A stretch of 57,013 nt of DNA from CAYZXL01 sp964482435 (GTDB lineage Bacteria; Auribacterota; JABMQX01), in assembly GCA_964482435.1 (NCBI GenBank), contig CAYZXL010000026.1:1-57013 (forward strand). Direction: 5' to 3'. Position 1 is the first letter of the stretch; each line of letters begins with the position of its first letter. This document shows positions 23,727-32,850 of the stretch, in pieces. The notes beneath the pieces are model-generated. The model had not been told where the DNA came from and searched no databases. It worked only from the letters and a program-made list of their open reading frames with translations. The position numbers and the translations under genes were made by a program.

Positions 23727-25484
23727 TTATTTGACAACCTTCAGATGAAGCTCCCTCAACTGGCGCTCGTTGACTGGCGAAGGTGAGCCGCTCATGATGT
23801 CGCTCGCCTTCTGGGTCTTAGGAAAGGCGATGACGTCGCGGATGCTATCCGCACCCACCATGATTCTGATAATTCTGTCAAGCCCCGGGGCGATTCCGGC
23901 GTGGGGCGGTGTGCCGTACTGAAGAGCCTCCGTGAAGAAACCGAACCTCTCGTTAATCTCGTCCTCGGTGAGCTTGAGAAGTCGGAATATCTTTCTCTGA
24001 ACCTCTGCGTTGTGGATTCGGACGCTTCCGCTGCCAACCTCCACTCCGTTCAGGACGAGGTCGTAAGAGCCTGAGCGGACTTTGAGGGGCTCCGTGTCGA
24101 GGAGGGCGACGTCCTCCTCGGCGGGTGAGGTGAACGGATGGTGCTCGCTATCCAGGCGCTGCTCTTCCTCATTCCAACTGAACAGCGGGAAGTCAACAAC
24201 CCAAAGGAACGAGAATTGCCCCTCGGGAATGAGCTTCTCCTGCGTGGCCACCTTGATGCGAATGGCGCCGAGCCCCTCGTTCACCTTTTTCCTTTCGCCT
24301 GCCCCTAAGAGCACGAGGTCGGCGTTCCCCGCTGCAACGTCGCGGACAAGCTTCTCGAGGACCGGCCGGTCGAAGAACTTCGCAACCGGGGACGAGAGTC
24401 CCTCCTCCCCGACTTTGATGTATGAGAATCCGGTCACACCCAGTGCTGTGCCCGAAGCGCCGAGGTCATCTATGTCTTTCCGGGAATACCGCGCGCAGCC
24501 GGGTAGGACGATTGCTTTCACAACACCCCCTTTCTCAATAGCCGAGCGGAAGATTTGATAACTTGACTGTCCGGCGATGGCGGTCACATCCTGGAGGAGG
24601 AGACCGTAGCGGGTGTCCGGTTTGTCGGTGCCATACCCATTCACGGCATCGGCATACGTCATCCTCGGAAAAGGCGTCGGAATCTCCATCTCCAGCCCTG
24701 CCTTGAAGCAGGTGTGCATGAGACCCTCGACGACACGGAAGATGTCTTCCTTATCCACGTAACTCATTTCCATGTCAATTTGCGTGAACTCGGGCTGCCG
24801 GTCAGCCCTCAGGTCCTCGTCCCGGAAGCAACGCGAAATCTGGAAGTACTTGTCCATCCCGGCAATCATGAGAAGCTGCTTGAGGAGCTGAGGCGACTGA
24901 GGCAGAGCGTAGAAATTCCCCGGCTCAATTCTGCTGGGGACGAGGTAATCCCTGGCCCCTTCCGGCGTGCTCTTGGTCAGAATTGGCGTCTCGACTTCGA
25001 TGAACCCTTCCTCTGAAAGGTAGTTTCTTGCCGCCAGAACTACCTTATGCCGGAGGATGAGGTTTTGCTGCATGTACGGCCTGCGGAGGTCAAGATAGCG
25101 ATATTTCAGTCGCACCTCCTCGTTCAGCTCTGCGTCGTCGGCAATAGTAAAGGGAGGGGTTTTAGCTTCGCTGAGAACTTCCAGTCTGGTCACCTTCACC
25201 TCGATTTCCCCCGTAGCGAGCTTCGGATTGACCGTCCCTTCAGGCCGCTCGACGACGGTGCCCCACGCCGAGACGACATATTCCGGTCGCAGGCGAGATG
25301 CCAGAGCGTGTGCCTCCGGGCTGACTTCCGGATTCAGGACAAGCTGCGTGACACCATACCTGTCTCTCAGGTCAATGAAGAAGACCCCACCATGGTCTCT
25401 TATTCTGTGAACCCAGCCGGACAGCCGAACATCCTGGCCAAGGTTAGTTCGATTCAACTCTCCGCATGTGTGCGTTCTCTTCAT
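23727..25484 (-). CDS. aspS: Aspartyl-tRNA synthetase
   Basis: 585 residues from ATG 25484 (MKRTHTCGELNRTNLGQDVRL). An OB-fold anticodon-binding domain (about 1-105), class II catalytic core with motif 2 FRDEDLRADRQPEFTQIDMEMS, the bacterial GAD insertion, and motif 3 GIAPGLDRIIRIM near the C-terminus. It charges tRNA-Asp (and tRNA-Asn in organisms using the transamidation route; not decidable here). A GTG start at 25574 would add 30 unrelated residues. Single gene; no partner. Confidence 0.97.
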   Translation of the reverse strand: MKRTHTCGELNRTNLGQDVRLSGWVHRIRDHGGVFFIDLRDRYGVTQLVLNPEVSPEAHALASRLRPEYVVSAWGTVVERPEGTVNPKLATGEIEVKVTRLEVLSEAKTPPFTIADDAELNEEVRLKYRYLDLRRPYMQQNLILRHKVVLAARNYLSEEGFIEVETPILTKSTPEGARDYLVPSRIEPGNFYALPQSPQLLKQLLMIAGMDKYFQISRCFRDEDLRADRQPEFTQIDMEMSYVDKEDIFRVVEGLMHTCFKAGLEMEIPTPFPRMTYADAVNGYGTDKPDTRYGLLLQDVTAIAGQSSYQIFRSAIEKGGVVKAIVLPGCARYSRKDIDDLGASGTALGVTGFSYIKVGEEGLSSPVAKFFDRPVLEKLVRDVAAGNADLVLLGAGERKKVNEGLGAIRIKVATQEKLIPEGQFSFLWVVDFPLFSWNEEEQRLDSEHHPFTSPAEEDVALLDTEPLKVRSGSYDLVLNGVEVGSGSVRIHNAEVQRKIFRLLKLTEDEINERFGFFTEALQYGTPPHAGIAPGLDRIIRIMVGADSIRDVIAFPKTQKASDIMSGSPSPVNERQLRELHLKVVK

Positions 25485-25877
25485 AAGAAAACATCTCCAA
25501 AGAAGGTTCGAGGCAGAAGTTCCTCCCGACGAATTGCAGTTTATGGCCGCCAGCGACCCTTTTTGCCGACACACAAAAGCCTCAAAAACGGCAAACCTGC
25601 CCGACCGGCCGCGACATACTCATTAGCCGGCCAGACAGGGGCCGGAGTCGAGGCTATTCTCGCCGCCAATTAACCGGCGACCAAACTCACAGTCTCCTCG
25701 CCCTGCGCGCTTTCAACCTCCTGACTGCTGCACGATTGAAAAAACCGCTACGACTACCGGGTCGCTCGAAGCCCCGCGCGCTCGTCGGCCCCATGGACAC
25801 CTCCAGGATCGCCAAGCACAAAGGAAAACCGGCTCAACTCTTCGCAAAGGTGGTCACGGGCGCGGGAGCGTCGCTCA
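25485..25877. other. 393-base intergenic region before aspS
   Basis: No gene, clear promoter or terminator identified. Confidence 0.5.
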
Positions 25878-26174
25878 TCAGACGATTCTTGACACCCTAT
25901 CCTTCATGATTTTGCCAGGCTTGAAGTCAGCGATCCACTTGGCCGGGATTTGAACCTCGACGGTGGGGTTATTGGGGTTTCTGCCGACCCTCGCTTTTCT
26001 TTTCACCGCCTTGAAGATGCCGAAATTCCGAAGCTCAATTGTATGTCCAGCGGCGAGGTTATCTACGATTGAGTCGAGGAGTCTCTGAACGACCTCCTTT
26101 ACCTCGAGCTGGGTCAGCCCCGTCTCTTTGGCAATCTTAACTACTAATTCCCGCTTCGTGGTGGACCTGGACAT
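25878..26174 (-). CDS. HU/IHF-family DNA-binding protein
   Basis: 98 residues. N-terminal helices (TKRELVVKIAKETGLTQLEVKEVVQRLLDSI), then the beta-arm with ARVGRNPNNP, the DNA-intercalating proline motif, and the end PAKWIADFKPGKIMKDRV. The ATG follows AAAGGAGGAAGA. It bends DNA as a dimer; whether it is HU- or IHF-like in specificity cannot be told. Confidence 0.94.
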   Translation of the reverse strand: MSRSTTKRELVVKIAKETGLTQLEVKEVVQRLLDSIVDNLAAGHTIELRNFGIFKAVKRKARVGRNPNNPTVEVQIPAKWIADFKPGKIMKDRVSRIV

Positions 26175-26291
26175 CTTCTTCCTCCTTTAGCTTTGAACAC
26201 CGGAAAAAGTAGTCGCAAAGGACTCGCCGTTAGAACCATTTTGCTCAATACAGGCGAACAATCGAACAACCCGCTTTTTGCCAGCCGTGGA

Positions 26292-26756
26292 TTACTGGAG
26301 AAGAGAATAGATGAGCAAAGCTATTCCCGCAAGCACAATTACAATAATCGCACCCGTCAGGAACTTCCGGGCTTTTGCCGCCGCGGGGTGAAAGGACGCA
26401 AGGCTCTCCTTTCTGTACTGAAGTCTCCCCAGGAAAAAATGAAGTTTCATGTACGCCTTATGCGACAGGTCGTACAGCTTTCGCGTCTGGAATTCCGTCA
26501 GAAGGACCACCGCCGAGAGAGAACTGGCGATCTCCACCAGCGCCGCAACCGAGTCATCCCGACGCAGTCCAAGCTCGTCAAAAACAGATTCCCACTGCTG
26601 CGGCACACTTGCACGAAGATCCTGAAGCTTCCCCTCATCTTCCGGCACTACGGTTTCGGTCAGGATGGCGTTCTCAAAGATTTCATGGAAGCGCCGCAAC
26701 GACTCCATGCACACCTTGACAAGCTCAATCTGCTCCTCAAGCTTTGGATCGGTCAT
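26292..26756 (-). CDS. Tail-anchored small membrane protein of unknown function
   Basis: 154 residues from ATG 26756 (MTDPKLEEQIELVKVCMESL); ATG 26789 is an alternative. Mostly helical, with a single C-terminal membrane helix (FLTGAIIVIVLAGIALLIYS) ending two residues before the stop, so the body faces the cytoplasm. No known motif. Lies between HU and dnaE on the same strand, 80 bases from the dnaE stop. Confidence 0.75.
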   Translation of the reverse strand: MTDPKLEEQIELVKVCMESLRRFHEIFENAILTETVVPEDEGKLQDLRASVPQQWESVFDELGLRRDDSVAALVEIASSLSAVVLLTEFQTRKLYDLSHKAYMKLHFFLGRLQYRKESLASFHPAAAKARKFLTGAIIVIVLAGIALLIYSLLQ

Positions 26757-26836
26757 AGACGTAAGTTCCCATTTGACAACAAAATCCATGCTAACAACCG
26801 CCCCACCGCCGGTCAAGCAAAATCTCCATAAAATCC

Positions 26837-29800
26837 TTATGAGGAAGATCCTGAGACCTGTGCAAGGCCCTTCACGCCAGGGAAAGACCGGAGTTTTGCC
26901 AGCAACTCTTCCTCAATGGAGACCTCGAAGTCGCACCGGAGCTCAGCCAGGACTTCCCGCCCGTCGTCGCGGCAGAAGAGCAGCCTGACGGGAGTTGCAC
27001 CTGGGAAGCCCACAAGCAGCTCTCTCAGATTCACGAGGGTCTCCTCATTCGCATCGGCATCAAGCCGAATGGCGATTCCGTCGGGGGCTGACCCGGAAGG
27101 CTTCTCGACTGAGAAATCGAAGTCAAGGTCCGGCGCGCGGGTGGTCGGCGGTTCGGCGGGCCCACCGGCGCGAGCCGGCAGCTTTTCCAGCGTTTCGGCA
27201 TCTGCTTGTTCAATGGGAACGATATTGTCGGCTACGATTTTGGAATTGGCCTCCCTCTTGTCGAGCCTGCCGACGATGACCACCGAGTCTTCCTTGACAA
27301 GAAACGCCGAGCATCTCTTGAACGCCTCCGGAAAGACAAGCACTTCGATGGTTCCACCCACGTCCTCAACGGTCAGAACCGCCATTCTCTCCTGGGTGCT
27401 TTTCTTGACTGTGTAGCGAATGGCTGAGATGATTGCCGCCAGTCGCGGCCGGGTGTTTGCGGCCATTCCGTTCAGTTGCTCGATGCTCGAGCATTTCAGC
27501 TCGTTAATTCTCTCCCTGTACTTGTCGAGTGGGTGTCCCGTCAGGTAAAAACCGAGCAGTTCCTTCTCGAAAGCCAGAAGCTGTGTCAGCGGATATTCTT
27601 CGATGTTTGGCGGCTCGTAGTACTGGAGTGGAGAACTTTGTTCTTCGGCAAGCATGTCGAAGAGTGACGTCTGTCCTTTCTGTCGGTCGAGCTGCGTCCT
27701 GCTCGCGAGCTCAATTGCCCGGTCAAGAGATTGGTAAAGCTGAGACCTCTTCCAACCGGTGCTGCCGAATGCGCCGCATCTAATCAGACTCTCCAGCACT
27801 TTGCGATTGACGACCCGCCCGTCCACATCGCGCGTGAAATCGTAGATCGATTTGTAAGGGCCGTGGGCCGCCCGTCGCTCGGTGACGTGTTCGATGGCCG
27901 CCTTTCCGACGTTCTTGACTGCTAACAATCCAAAACGTATTCCCTCCTCGACCACGGTGAACCTTCCCTCTGATTCGTTGATGTCGGGAGGAAGAATCTT
28001 GATTCCGAGGGACTCGCATTCGCGGACGTATCGGCTGATGCGGTCGGTATTGCCGATTTCGTTCGATAGAAGAGCTGCCATGTACTCGTTTGGATAGTTG
28101 GCTTTCAGGTAGGCCGTCTGATAGACGATGAAAGCGTAGGCGGCGCTGTGGCACTTGTTGAAGCCGTAGAGCGAGAACTTCTGCATGGCATCGAAGATTT
28201 TTCCGGCGACCTCCCGGCTGATATTATTCTTCCGGGCTCCTTCGATGAAGACCTCTCTCTGGGTGGCCATCTCCTGGGGGTTCTTCTTGCCCATGCTCCG
28301 TCGGAGAATGTCGCTCTGAGCAAGGGAAAAGCCGGCCAGGACGTTGGCGCACCTCATAACCTGCTCCTGATATACGAAAACCCCGTAGGTCTCCTTGAGA
28401 ATAGGCTCTAACAGCGGGTGGTCGTACTCGATTCGCTGCCTTTTCCGCTTGCGTGAAATGAATTCGGGAATCATCTCCATCGGACCCGGCCGGAAAAGCG
28501 CAATCATCGCAACAATGTCCTCAAACCGGTCTATCTTTATCTTCCTCGCCAGGTCCGTCATCCCCGGGCTTTCCAACTGAAACACCCCGGCGGTCTCGCC
28601 GCGGTTGAGCAACCGGAAAGTCCTCTTATCGTCGAGGGGCATTTTGTTCATATCGAGGGCGATTCCGCGGCGCTCGGAGACCATCTTTGCGGCTTCGTCA
28701 ATGACTGTCAGCGTCTTCAGCCCCAAGAAGTCCATTTTCAAAAGGCCGATGTCGGTGATGGGCTTCATGGAGTACTGGGTTATGACTTCATTGTTGCTGC
28801 CGCGACAAAGAGGGACGAAGTTTGTCAGTTCCTCGCTCGATATCACAACTCCAGCCGCGTGAGTCGAAGCGTTTCTCGCCAGGCCTTCTAACTGAAACGC
28901 TATCCGGAAAATCTTCTTCACCATCTCGTCGCGGTCGTGGAGCTTTTTCAGCTCCGGCTGCGTGCGGAGAGAATCCTCGAGGGTAACGTTCGGTCCGAAG
29001 GGGATGAGCCTCGCCACTCTGTCCACTTGTCCGTATGGGTAGCCAAGCGCTCGCCCGACGTCGCGAACAGCCATTTTGGCACCGAGCGTGCCGAAGGTGA
29101 TTATCTGAGCGACGTTCGACTTGCCGTATTTCCGAACGACGTAATCAATGACCTCGTTTCTGCGGTTGTAGCACAGGTCAATGTCTATGTCGGGGAAACT
29201 CGGCCGCTCCGGATTGATGAATCGCTCGAAGGGAAGACCGTATTTCAGGGGGTCAATGTCGGAGATCCCGAGGACGTAGCAGACGAGGCTTCCGACGGCT
29301 GACCCTCGACCCGGCCCGACGGGAATTCCCCTCTCGCGAGCATAATGAACGAAGTCCCACACGATCAGGATATAGCTCGTCAGCCCCTTTGCGTCTATCA
29401 CCTCAATTTCGTAGTCAAGCCTTTGACGGATGGCTTGCGAGACCTCGCCGTACCGCCGAGGAAGCCCCTCCTCGCAGAGGCGAGCAAGGTAATCCCGGAG
29501 GCTTCCCTGAAAGTCGGCGTGGAACGTCGGATAATGCAATTGGTCAAAGTCGAGGTGCAGGTTGCACTTTTCCGCTATTTCGACTGTCTTAGAGAGCGCC
29601 TCGGGCGTCTCGGCAAAGAGTCTGGCCATTTCCTGGGGGCTTTTGAAATAGAATTGGTCGGTGGCGAACTTCAATCGTTTTGAGTCGGAAATCGTGTTGC
29701 CGGTCTGAATGCAGAGCAAAACGTCGTGAGCTTCGGCATCCTCCCGGGCGATGTAGTGGCAGTCGTTCGTCGCCACCAACGGGATTGACATCTGCTTCGA

Positions 29801-30385
29801 CATTTTCACCAGAGCCGCGTTGACTGGTTGCTGCTCCGCTATGCCGTGGTTGTGAAGTTCCAGATAGAAATCGTCTCCGAATAGCTCCCGATAGAACCCC
29901 GCGACGTTCTTAGCTTGCTCAAACTCGTTCTTCAGGATGAGGTATGGAATTTCGCCTTTGAGACAGCTCGACAGGGCGATGAGTCCCCGCCTGTGCTGCT
30001 GGAGAACTTCCCTGTCAATCCGGGGCTTGTAGTAGAACCCATCGAGGTGGGCTGTCGTGGCCAGTTTGATCAAGTTGCGGTAACCTTCCTCATCCTTTAC
30101 GAGCAACACGAGGTGGAAGGACGCATCTTTGACTCCGTAGGTTCTTTTATCCATCCTGCTGCCGGGGGCGATGTAGGCTTCCATGCCGATGATGGGCTTA
30201 ACGCCAGCCGAGCGCGCAGCCTTGTAGAACTCGATGACACCGTACATGTTGCCGTGGTCGGTGATCGCGAGGGCGGGCATCCCCATTTTCTCGGCCGCGT
30301 GGACGAGGTCAGGGATGCAGCACCCTCCGTCGAGGAGGCTGTACTCGGTGTGGTTGTGAAGATGAACGAATTCTGATTGGTTCAC
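26837..30385 (-). CDS. dnaE: DNA polymerase III alpha subunit
   Basis: 1182 residues. N-terminal PHP domain begins FVHLHNHTEYSLLDG (6-20); the palm carries GPGRGSAVGSLV and PDIDIDLCYNRR (about 398-409) with catalytic aspartates. The fingers, tandem HhH region, OB-fold (about 985-1065) and C-terminal domain follow in usual DnaE1 order and length. The start is uncertain: GTG 30385 gives the family-typical N-terminus but its GGGGAG lies only 3 bases away; GTG 30427 would add 14 residues without a ribosome site. No ATG is in frame here. It follows guaA by about 90 bases on the same strand. Confidence 0.95.
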   Translation of the reverse strand: MNQSEFVHLHNHTEYSLLDGGCCIPDLVHAAEKMGMPALAITDHGNMYGVIEFYKAARSAGVKPIIGMEAYIAPGSRMDKRTYGVKDASFHLVLLVKDEEGYRNLIKLATTAHLDGFYYKPRIDREVLQQHRRGLIALSSCLKGEIPYLILKNEFEQAKNVAGFYRELFGDDFYLELHNHGIAEQQPVNAALVKMSKQMSIPLVATNDCHYIAREDAEAHDVLLCIQTGNTISDSKRLKFATDQFYFKSPQEMARLFAETPEALSKTVEIAEKCNLHLDFDQLHYPTFHADFQGSLRDYLARLCEEGLPRRYGEVSQAIRQRLDYEIEVIDAKGLTSYILIVWDFVHYARERGIPVGPGRGSAVGSLVCYVLGISDIDPLKYGLPFERFINPERPSFPDIDIDLCYNRRNEVIDYVVRKYGKSNVAQIITFGTLGAKMAVRDVGRALGYPYGQVDRVARLIPFGPNVTLEDSLRTQPELKKLHDRDEMVKKIFRIAFQLEGLARNASTHAAGVVISSEELTNFVPLCRGSNNEVITQYSMKPITDIGLLKMDFLGLKTLTVIDEAAKMVSERRGIALDMNKMPLDDKRTFRLLNRGETAGVFQLESPGMTDLARKIKIDRFEDIVAMIALFRPGPMEMIPEFISRKRKRQRIEYDHPLLEPILKETYGVFVYQEQVMRCANVLAGFSLAQSDILRRSMGKKNPQEMATQREVFIEGARKNNISREVAGKIFDAMQKFSLYGFNKCHSAAYAFIVYQTAYLKANYPNEYMAALLSNEIGNTDRISRYVRECESLGIKILPPDINESEGRFTVVEEGIRFGLLAVKNVGKAAIEHVTERRAAHGPYKSIYDFTRDVDGRVVNRKVLESLIRCGAFGSTGWKRSQLYQSLDRAIELASRTQLDRQKGQTSLFDMLAEEQSSPLQYYEPPNIEEYPLTQLLAFEKELLGFYLTGHPLDKYRERINELKCSSIEQLNGMAANTRPRLAAIISAIRYTVKKSTQERMAVLTVEDVGGTIEVLVFPEAFKRCSAFLVKEDSVVIVGRLDKREANSKIVADNIVPIEQADAETLEKLPARAGGPAEPPTTRAPDLDFDFSVEKPSGSAPDGIAIRLDADANEETLVNLRELLVGFPGATPVRLLFCRDDGREVLAELRCDFEVSIEEELLAKLRSFPGVKGLAQVSGSSS

Positions 30386-30478
30386 TGTCTCCCCATGGCG
30401 TTTTGTCTGCTTTTTGCGGCTGCCCACGCGTGTGGATCAGCTACGGCGAAACCCGGCGGACGCAGCGGAGAAGGTCTA

Positions 30479-32023
30479 TCACTCCCACTCGATTGTGCTG
30501 GGAGGCTTGGAGCTGATATCGTAAACGACTCTATTTATTCCACGCACTTCGTTGATGATGCGGTTCGAAATTCGGCCTAAAAGCTCGTATGGAAGCTTCA
30601 CCCAATCCGCCGTCATGAAATCCTCGGTCGTGACCGCCCGGATGGCGACAACGTGTTCGTAGGTTCGCTCGTCGCCCATCACTCCAACGGTCTTGACCGG
30701 GAGCAAGACCACGAACGCTTGGGCTATCTTACCATAATATCCGGCGGCCCTGATTTCCTCGACGAAACGTGCGTCGGCTTCTCGGAGGAGGGCAAGCCGC
30801 TCTTTGGTAACTTCTCCAATAATCCTCACGGCGAGACCAGGACCGGGGAAAGGATGTCGCCAGACCACTTCGTCCGGCATTCCCAGTTCCTTTCCTAAAA
30901 GCCTCACTTCGTCCTTAAAAAGGTATCTCAAAGGCTCTATCAGCTCGAAATTGAGTTGCTCGGGAAGCCCTCCGACGTTGTGGTGCGTCTTGATCGTGGC
31001 GGACGGGCCGCCTCTCGGCGAGCGGCTTTCAATGACGTCCGGATAGAGCGTCCCCTGTGCGAGAAACCGCACGTTCTCCAGTTTTTCCGCAGCTTTTTCG
31101 AAGGATTTGATGAACTCAGCGCCGATGATTTTCCTCTTTTCCTCGGGGTCCTCCACCCCTTCCAGCGCCGACAGGAATTGCTCCTCCGCGTCGAGATAGA
31201 TTAACTTGATCTCTTCTTGCTTCTCAAACCGCTGGCAAACCTCCTCGGCTTCCCCCTTTCTCAGCAAGCCATTGTTGACGAATACGCATGTCAGTTGGTC
31301 GCCTATTGCCTCGTGCAGAACCCGAGCCACCACCGACGAATCCACCCCGCCGCTTACTCCGAGGGCGACTTTCTCGCGGCCAACTCTTTGCCGAATTTCT
31401 TCGACAGCCAGCCTGCGGAATGAACCCATGTTCCAGTCTCCACGGCAGCCGCAAACCCGACGGAGGAAGTTGCTGAGAATCTCCTTTCCGTGGACGGTGT
31501 GAACGACTTCCGGATGGAACTGGAGGCCGAAATGCGTGGCTTGCTTATCGCTCATCACGGCGATTTCGCAGTTATCCGTCCGGCCAATCGCGCGGTAGCC
31601 AGCGGGAAGCGAGCTGACCTTGTCGCCGTGGCTCATCCAGACGATTTGGCGCCTGTCAAGCCCTGTGAAAAGGGGGCTTTCGTCTTGGAGAAGGAGTTCC
31701 GCTCGCCCGAATTCCCGCTTGGCTCCTCGCTCGACTTTTCCGCCGAGGAGGAAACCCATCAACTGCATCCCGTAGCATATCCCCAGCACAGGGATGTCGC
31801 CCGTAAGTATCGCCGCGTCGCACCTCGGAGAACCCGAATCATAGACGCTCGCCGGGCCGCCGGAGAGAACGATTCCTTTCGGAGAGAGTCTCTCAAGTTC
31901 CTCCCGCTTGACGTCGTGGTCAACGATGACCGAATAGACGCCGTTCTCCCTGATTCGACGGGCTATCAACTGGCTGTATTGCGAGCCAAAATCCAGTATG
32001 GCAATTTTCTCGAGAGGTTCCAT
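30479..32023 (-). CDS. guaA: GMP synthase (glutamine-hydrolysing)
   Basis: 514 residues from ATG 32023. Class I glutamine amidotransferase domain (1-195) with nucleophile in LGICYGMQLMG and FHPEV histidine; ATP pyrophosphatase domain with GVSGGVDSSVVA; C-terminal dimerisation domain ending PPSTIEWE. It converts XMP to GMP. The TTG at 32083 would add 20 residues. A promoter (TTTACA-17-TAGTAT) lies 50 bases upstream. Confidence 0.97.
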   Translation of the reverse strand: MEPLEKIAILDFGSQYSQLIARRIRENGVYSVIVDHDVKREELERLSPKGIVLSGGPASVYDSGSPRCDAAILTGDIPVLGICYGMQLMGFLLGGKVERGAKREFGRAELLLQDESPLFTGLDRRQIVWMSHGDKVSSLPAGYRAIGRTDNCEIAVMSDKQATHFGLQFHPEVVHTVHGKEILSNFLRRVCGCRGDWNMGSFRRLAVEEIRQRVGREKVALGVSGGVDSSVVARVLHEAIGDQLTCVFVNNGLLRKGEAEEVCQRFEKQEEIKLIYLDAEEQFLSALEGVEDPEEKRKIIGAEFIKSFEKAAEKLENVRFLAQGTLYPDVIESRSPRGGPSATIKTHHNVGGLPEQLNFELIEPLRYLFKDEVRLLGKELGMPDEVVWRHPFPGPGLAVRIIGEVTKERLALLREADARFVEEIRAAGYYGKIAQAFVVLLPVKTVGVMGDERTYEHVVAIRAVTTEDFMTADWVKLPYELLGRISNRIINEVRGINRVVYDISSKPPSTIEWE

Positions 32024-32073
32024 CGTCACATTCCAGAGAGACCAACTTCCATCCGGCGGACAATCCCTTGCGA

Positions 32074-32102
32074 ATACTAACAACGGCTACTCGCCGTGTA
32101 AA
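32074..32102 (-). promoter_or_regulatory. Sigma-70 promoter of guaA
   Basis: Read leftward: TTTACA (32097-32102), 17-base spacer, TAGTAT (32074-32079). Start near 32066, leader about 43 bases. Confidence 0.6.
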
Positions 32103-32166
32103 CGGCTTTTTCGGCGTCCGGCCACGGAATCGTGGCATCTCGCCTCTGGCGGGACCCGTGGAAGAT

Positions 32167-32185
32167 CATGGGCAAGATGCCCATG
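32167..32185. repeat. Intergenic palindromic repeat, copy 1
   Basis: CATGGGCAAGATGCCCATG: 7-base arms, 5-base loop. A diverged copy with the same loop in reverse orientation is at 42387-42405. The 320-base gap 32024-32343 that holds it also carries two promoters and a C-rich hairpin near 32227-32250. Confidence 0.6.
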
Positions 32186-32273
32186 CCACCACGGAACTCG
32201 CGAGAGCGTCCTGTGCGGACGACACCCCCTGTCCCCCCGACAGCGGGGGCTGCGGTCGCCAAAGTTTTTGGGC

Positions 32274-32303
32274 TTGACCGCGTCAGGGGGAGAGACGTAG
32301 TAT
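32274..32303 (+). promoter_or_regulatory. Sigma-70 promoter of the zinc-ribbon membrane protein
   Basis: TTGACC (32274-32279), 18-base spacer, TAGTAT (32298-32303). Leader about 35 bases to ATG 32344. Confidence 0.55.
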
Positions 32304-32343
32304 GATTTCCGCGGTTATTGACAACGGCTCGGAGGTAATCACC

Positions 32344-32787
32344 ATGTGGAAATGCGAATGCGGTGAGTTCAATAACGACGAACTGGAGTTCTGCGTGCGT
32401 TGCGACAGGGTTCGCCTCAGCGCACCCTCCGCGGAGCCGAACCAGCGAAAGCAGCTCACCGCCAAGGACATGTTTCGCAGAATCCAGGACTTCATTTTGT
32501 TCGACGTAGCATTCTGCGCGATGGTGGCGCTTTATTGCCTTTTCGTGGAGGATATCTGGAAGCTTTTGCCCGGACAGCAATTCGTGGAAGTCCCCGTCCC
32601 GGAGGCCCTCAAAACCACGCTCCCCATTATTGCCATCGTCCTTTTTCAGGTTCTTCTCGTCATCAACATCTTGCGAATGCTCTACAGCTCGGCCCTCAAT
32701 TCGGAGAGAAACACCCTTTTCCTTCAGAAAATCTACCAGATGCTGAAGGAAAAGGAGCAGGATAAGAAGAAGCCGAAAGGCGAGTGA
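32344..32787 (+). CDS. Small membrane protein with N-terminal zinc ribbon, unknown function
   Basis: 147 residues from ATG 32344, 8 bases after GGAGG; an upstream ATG at 32302 lacks a ribosome site. MWKCECGEFNNDELEFCVRCDRVR gives a CxC...CxxC zinc-ribbon-like head (4-20). Two membrane helices follow (about 55-75 and 95-117), then a basic tail (KEKEQDKKKPKGE). Such zinc ribbons often bind protein partners or RNA. Convergent with the nucleotidyltransferase gene. Confidence 0.82.
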   Translation: MWKCECGEFNNDELEFCVRCDRVRLSAPSAEPNQRKQLTAKDMFRRIQDFILFDVAFCAMVALYCLFVEDIWKLLPGQQFVEVPVPEALKTTLPIIAIVLFQVLLVINILRMLYSSALNSERNTLFLQKIYQMLKEKEQDKKKPKGE

Positions 32788-32850
32788 ACGAGCGATTTGG
32801 TGGCAGCTTAGCATCGCAAGCGGCAACGCACCAGGCAGGAGCCGTTCGGT

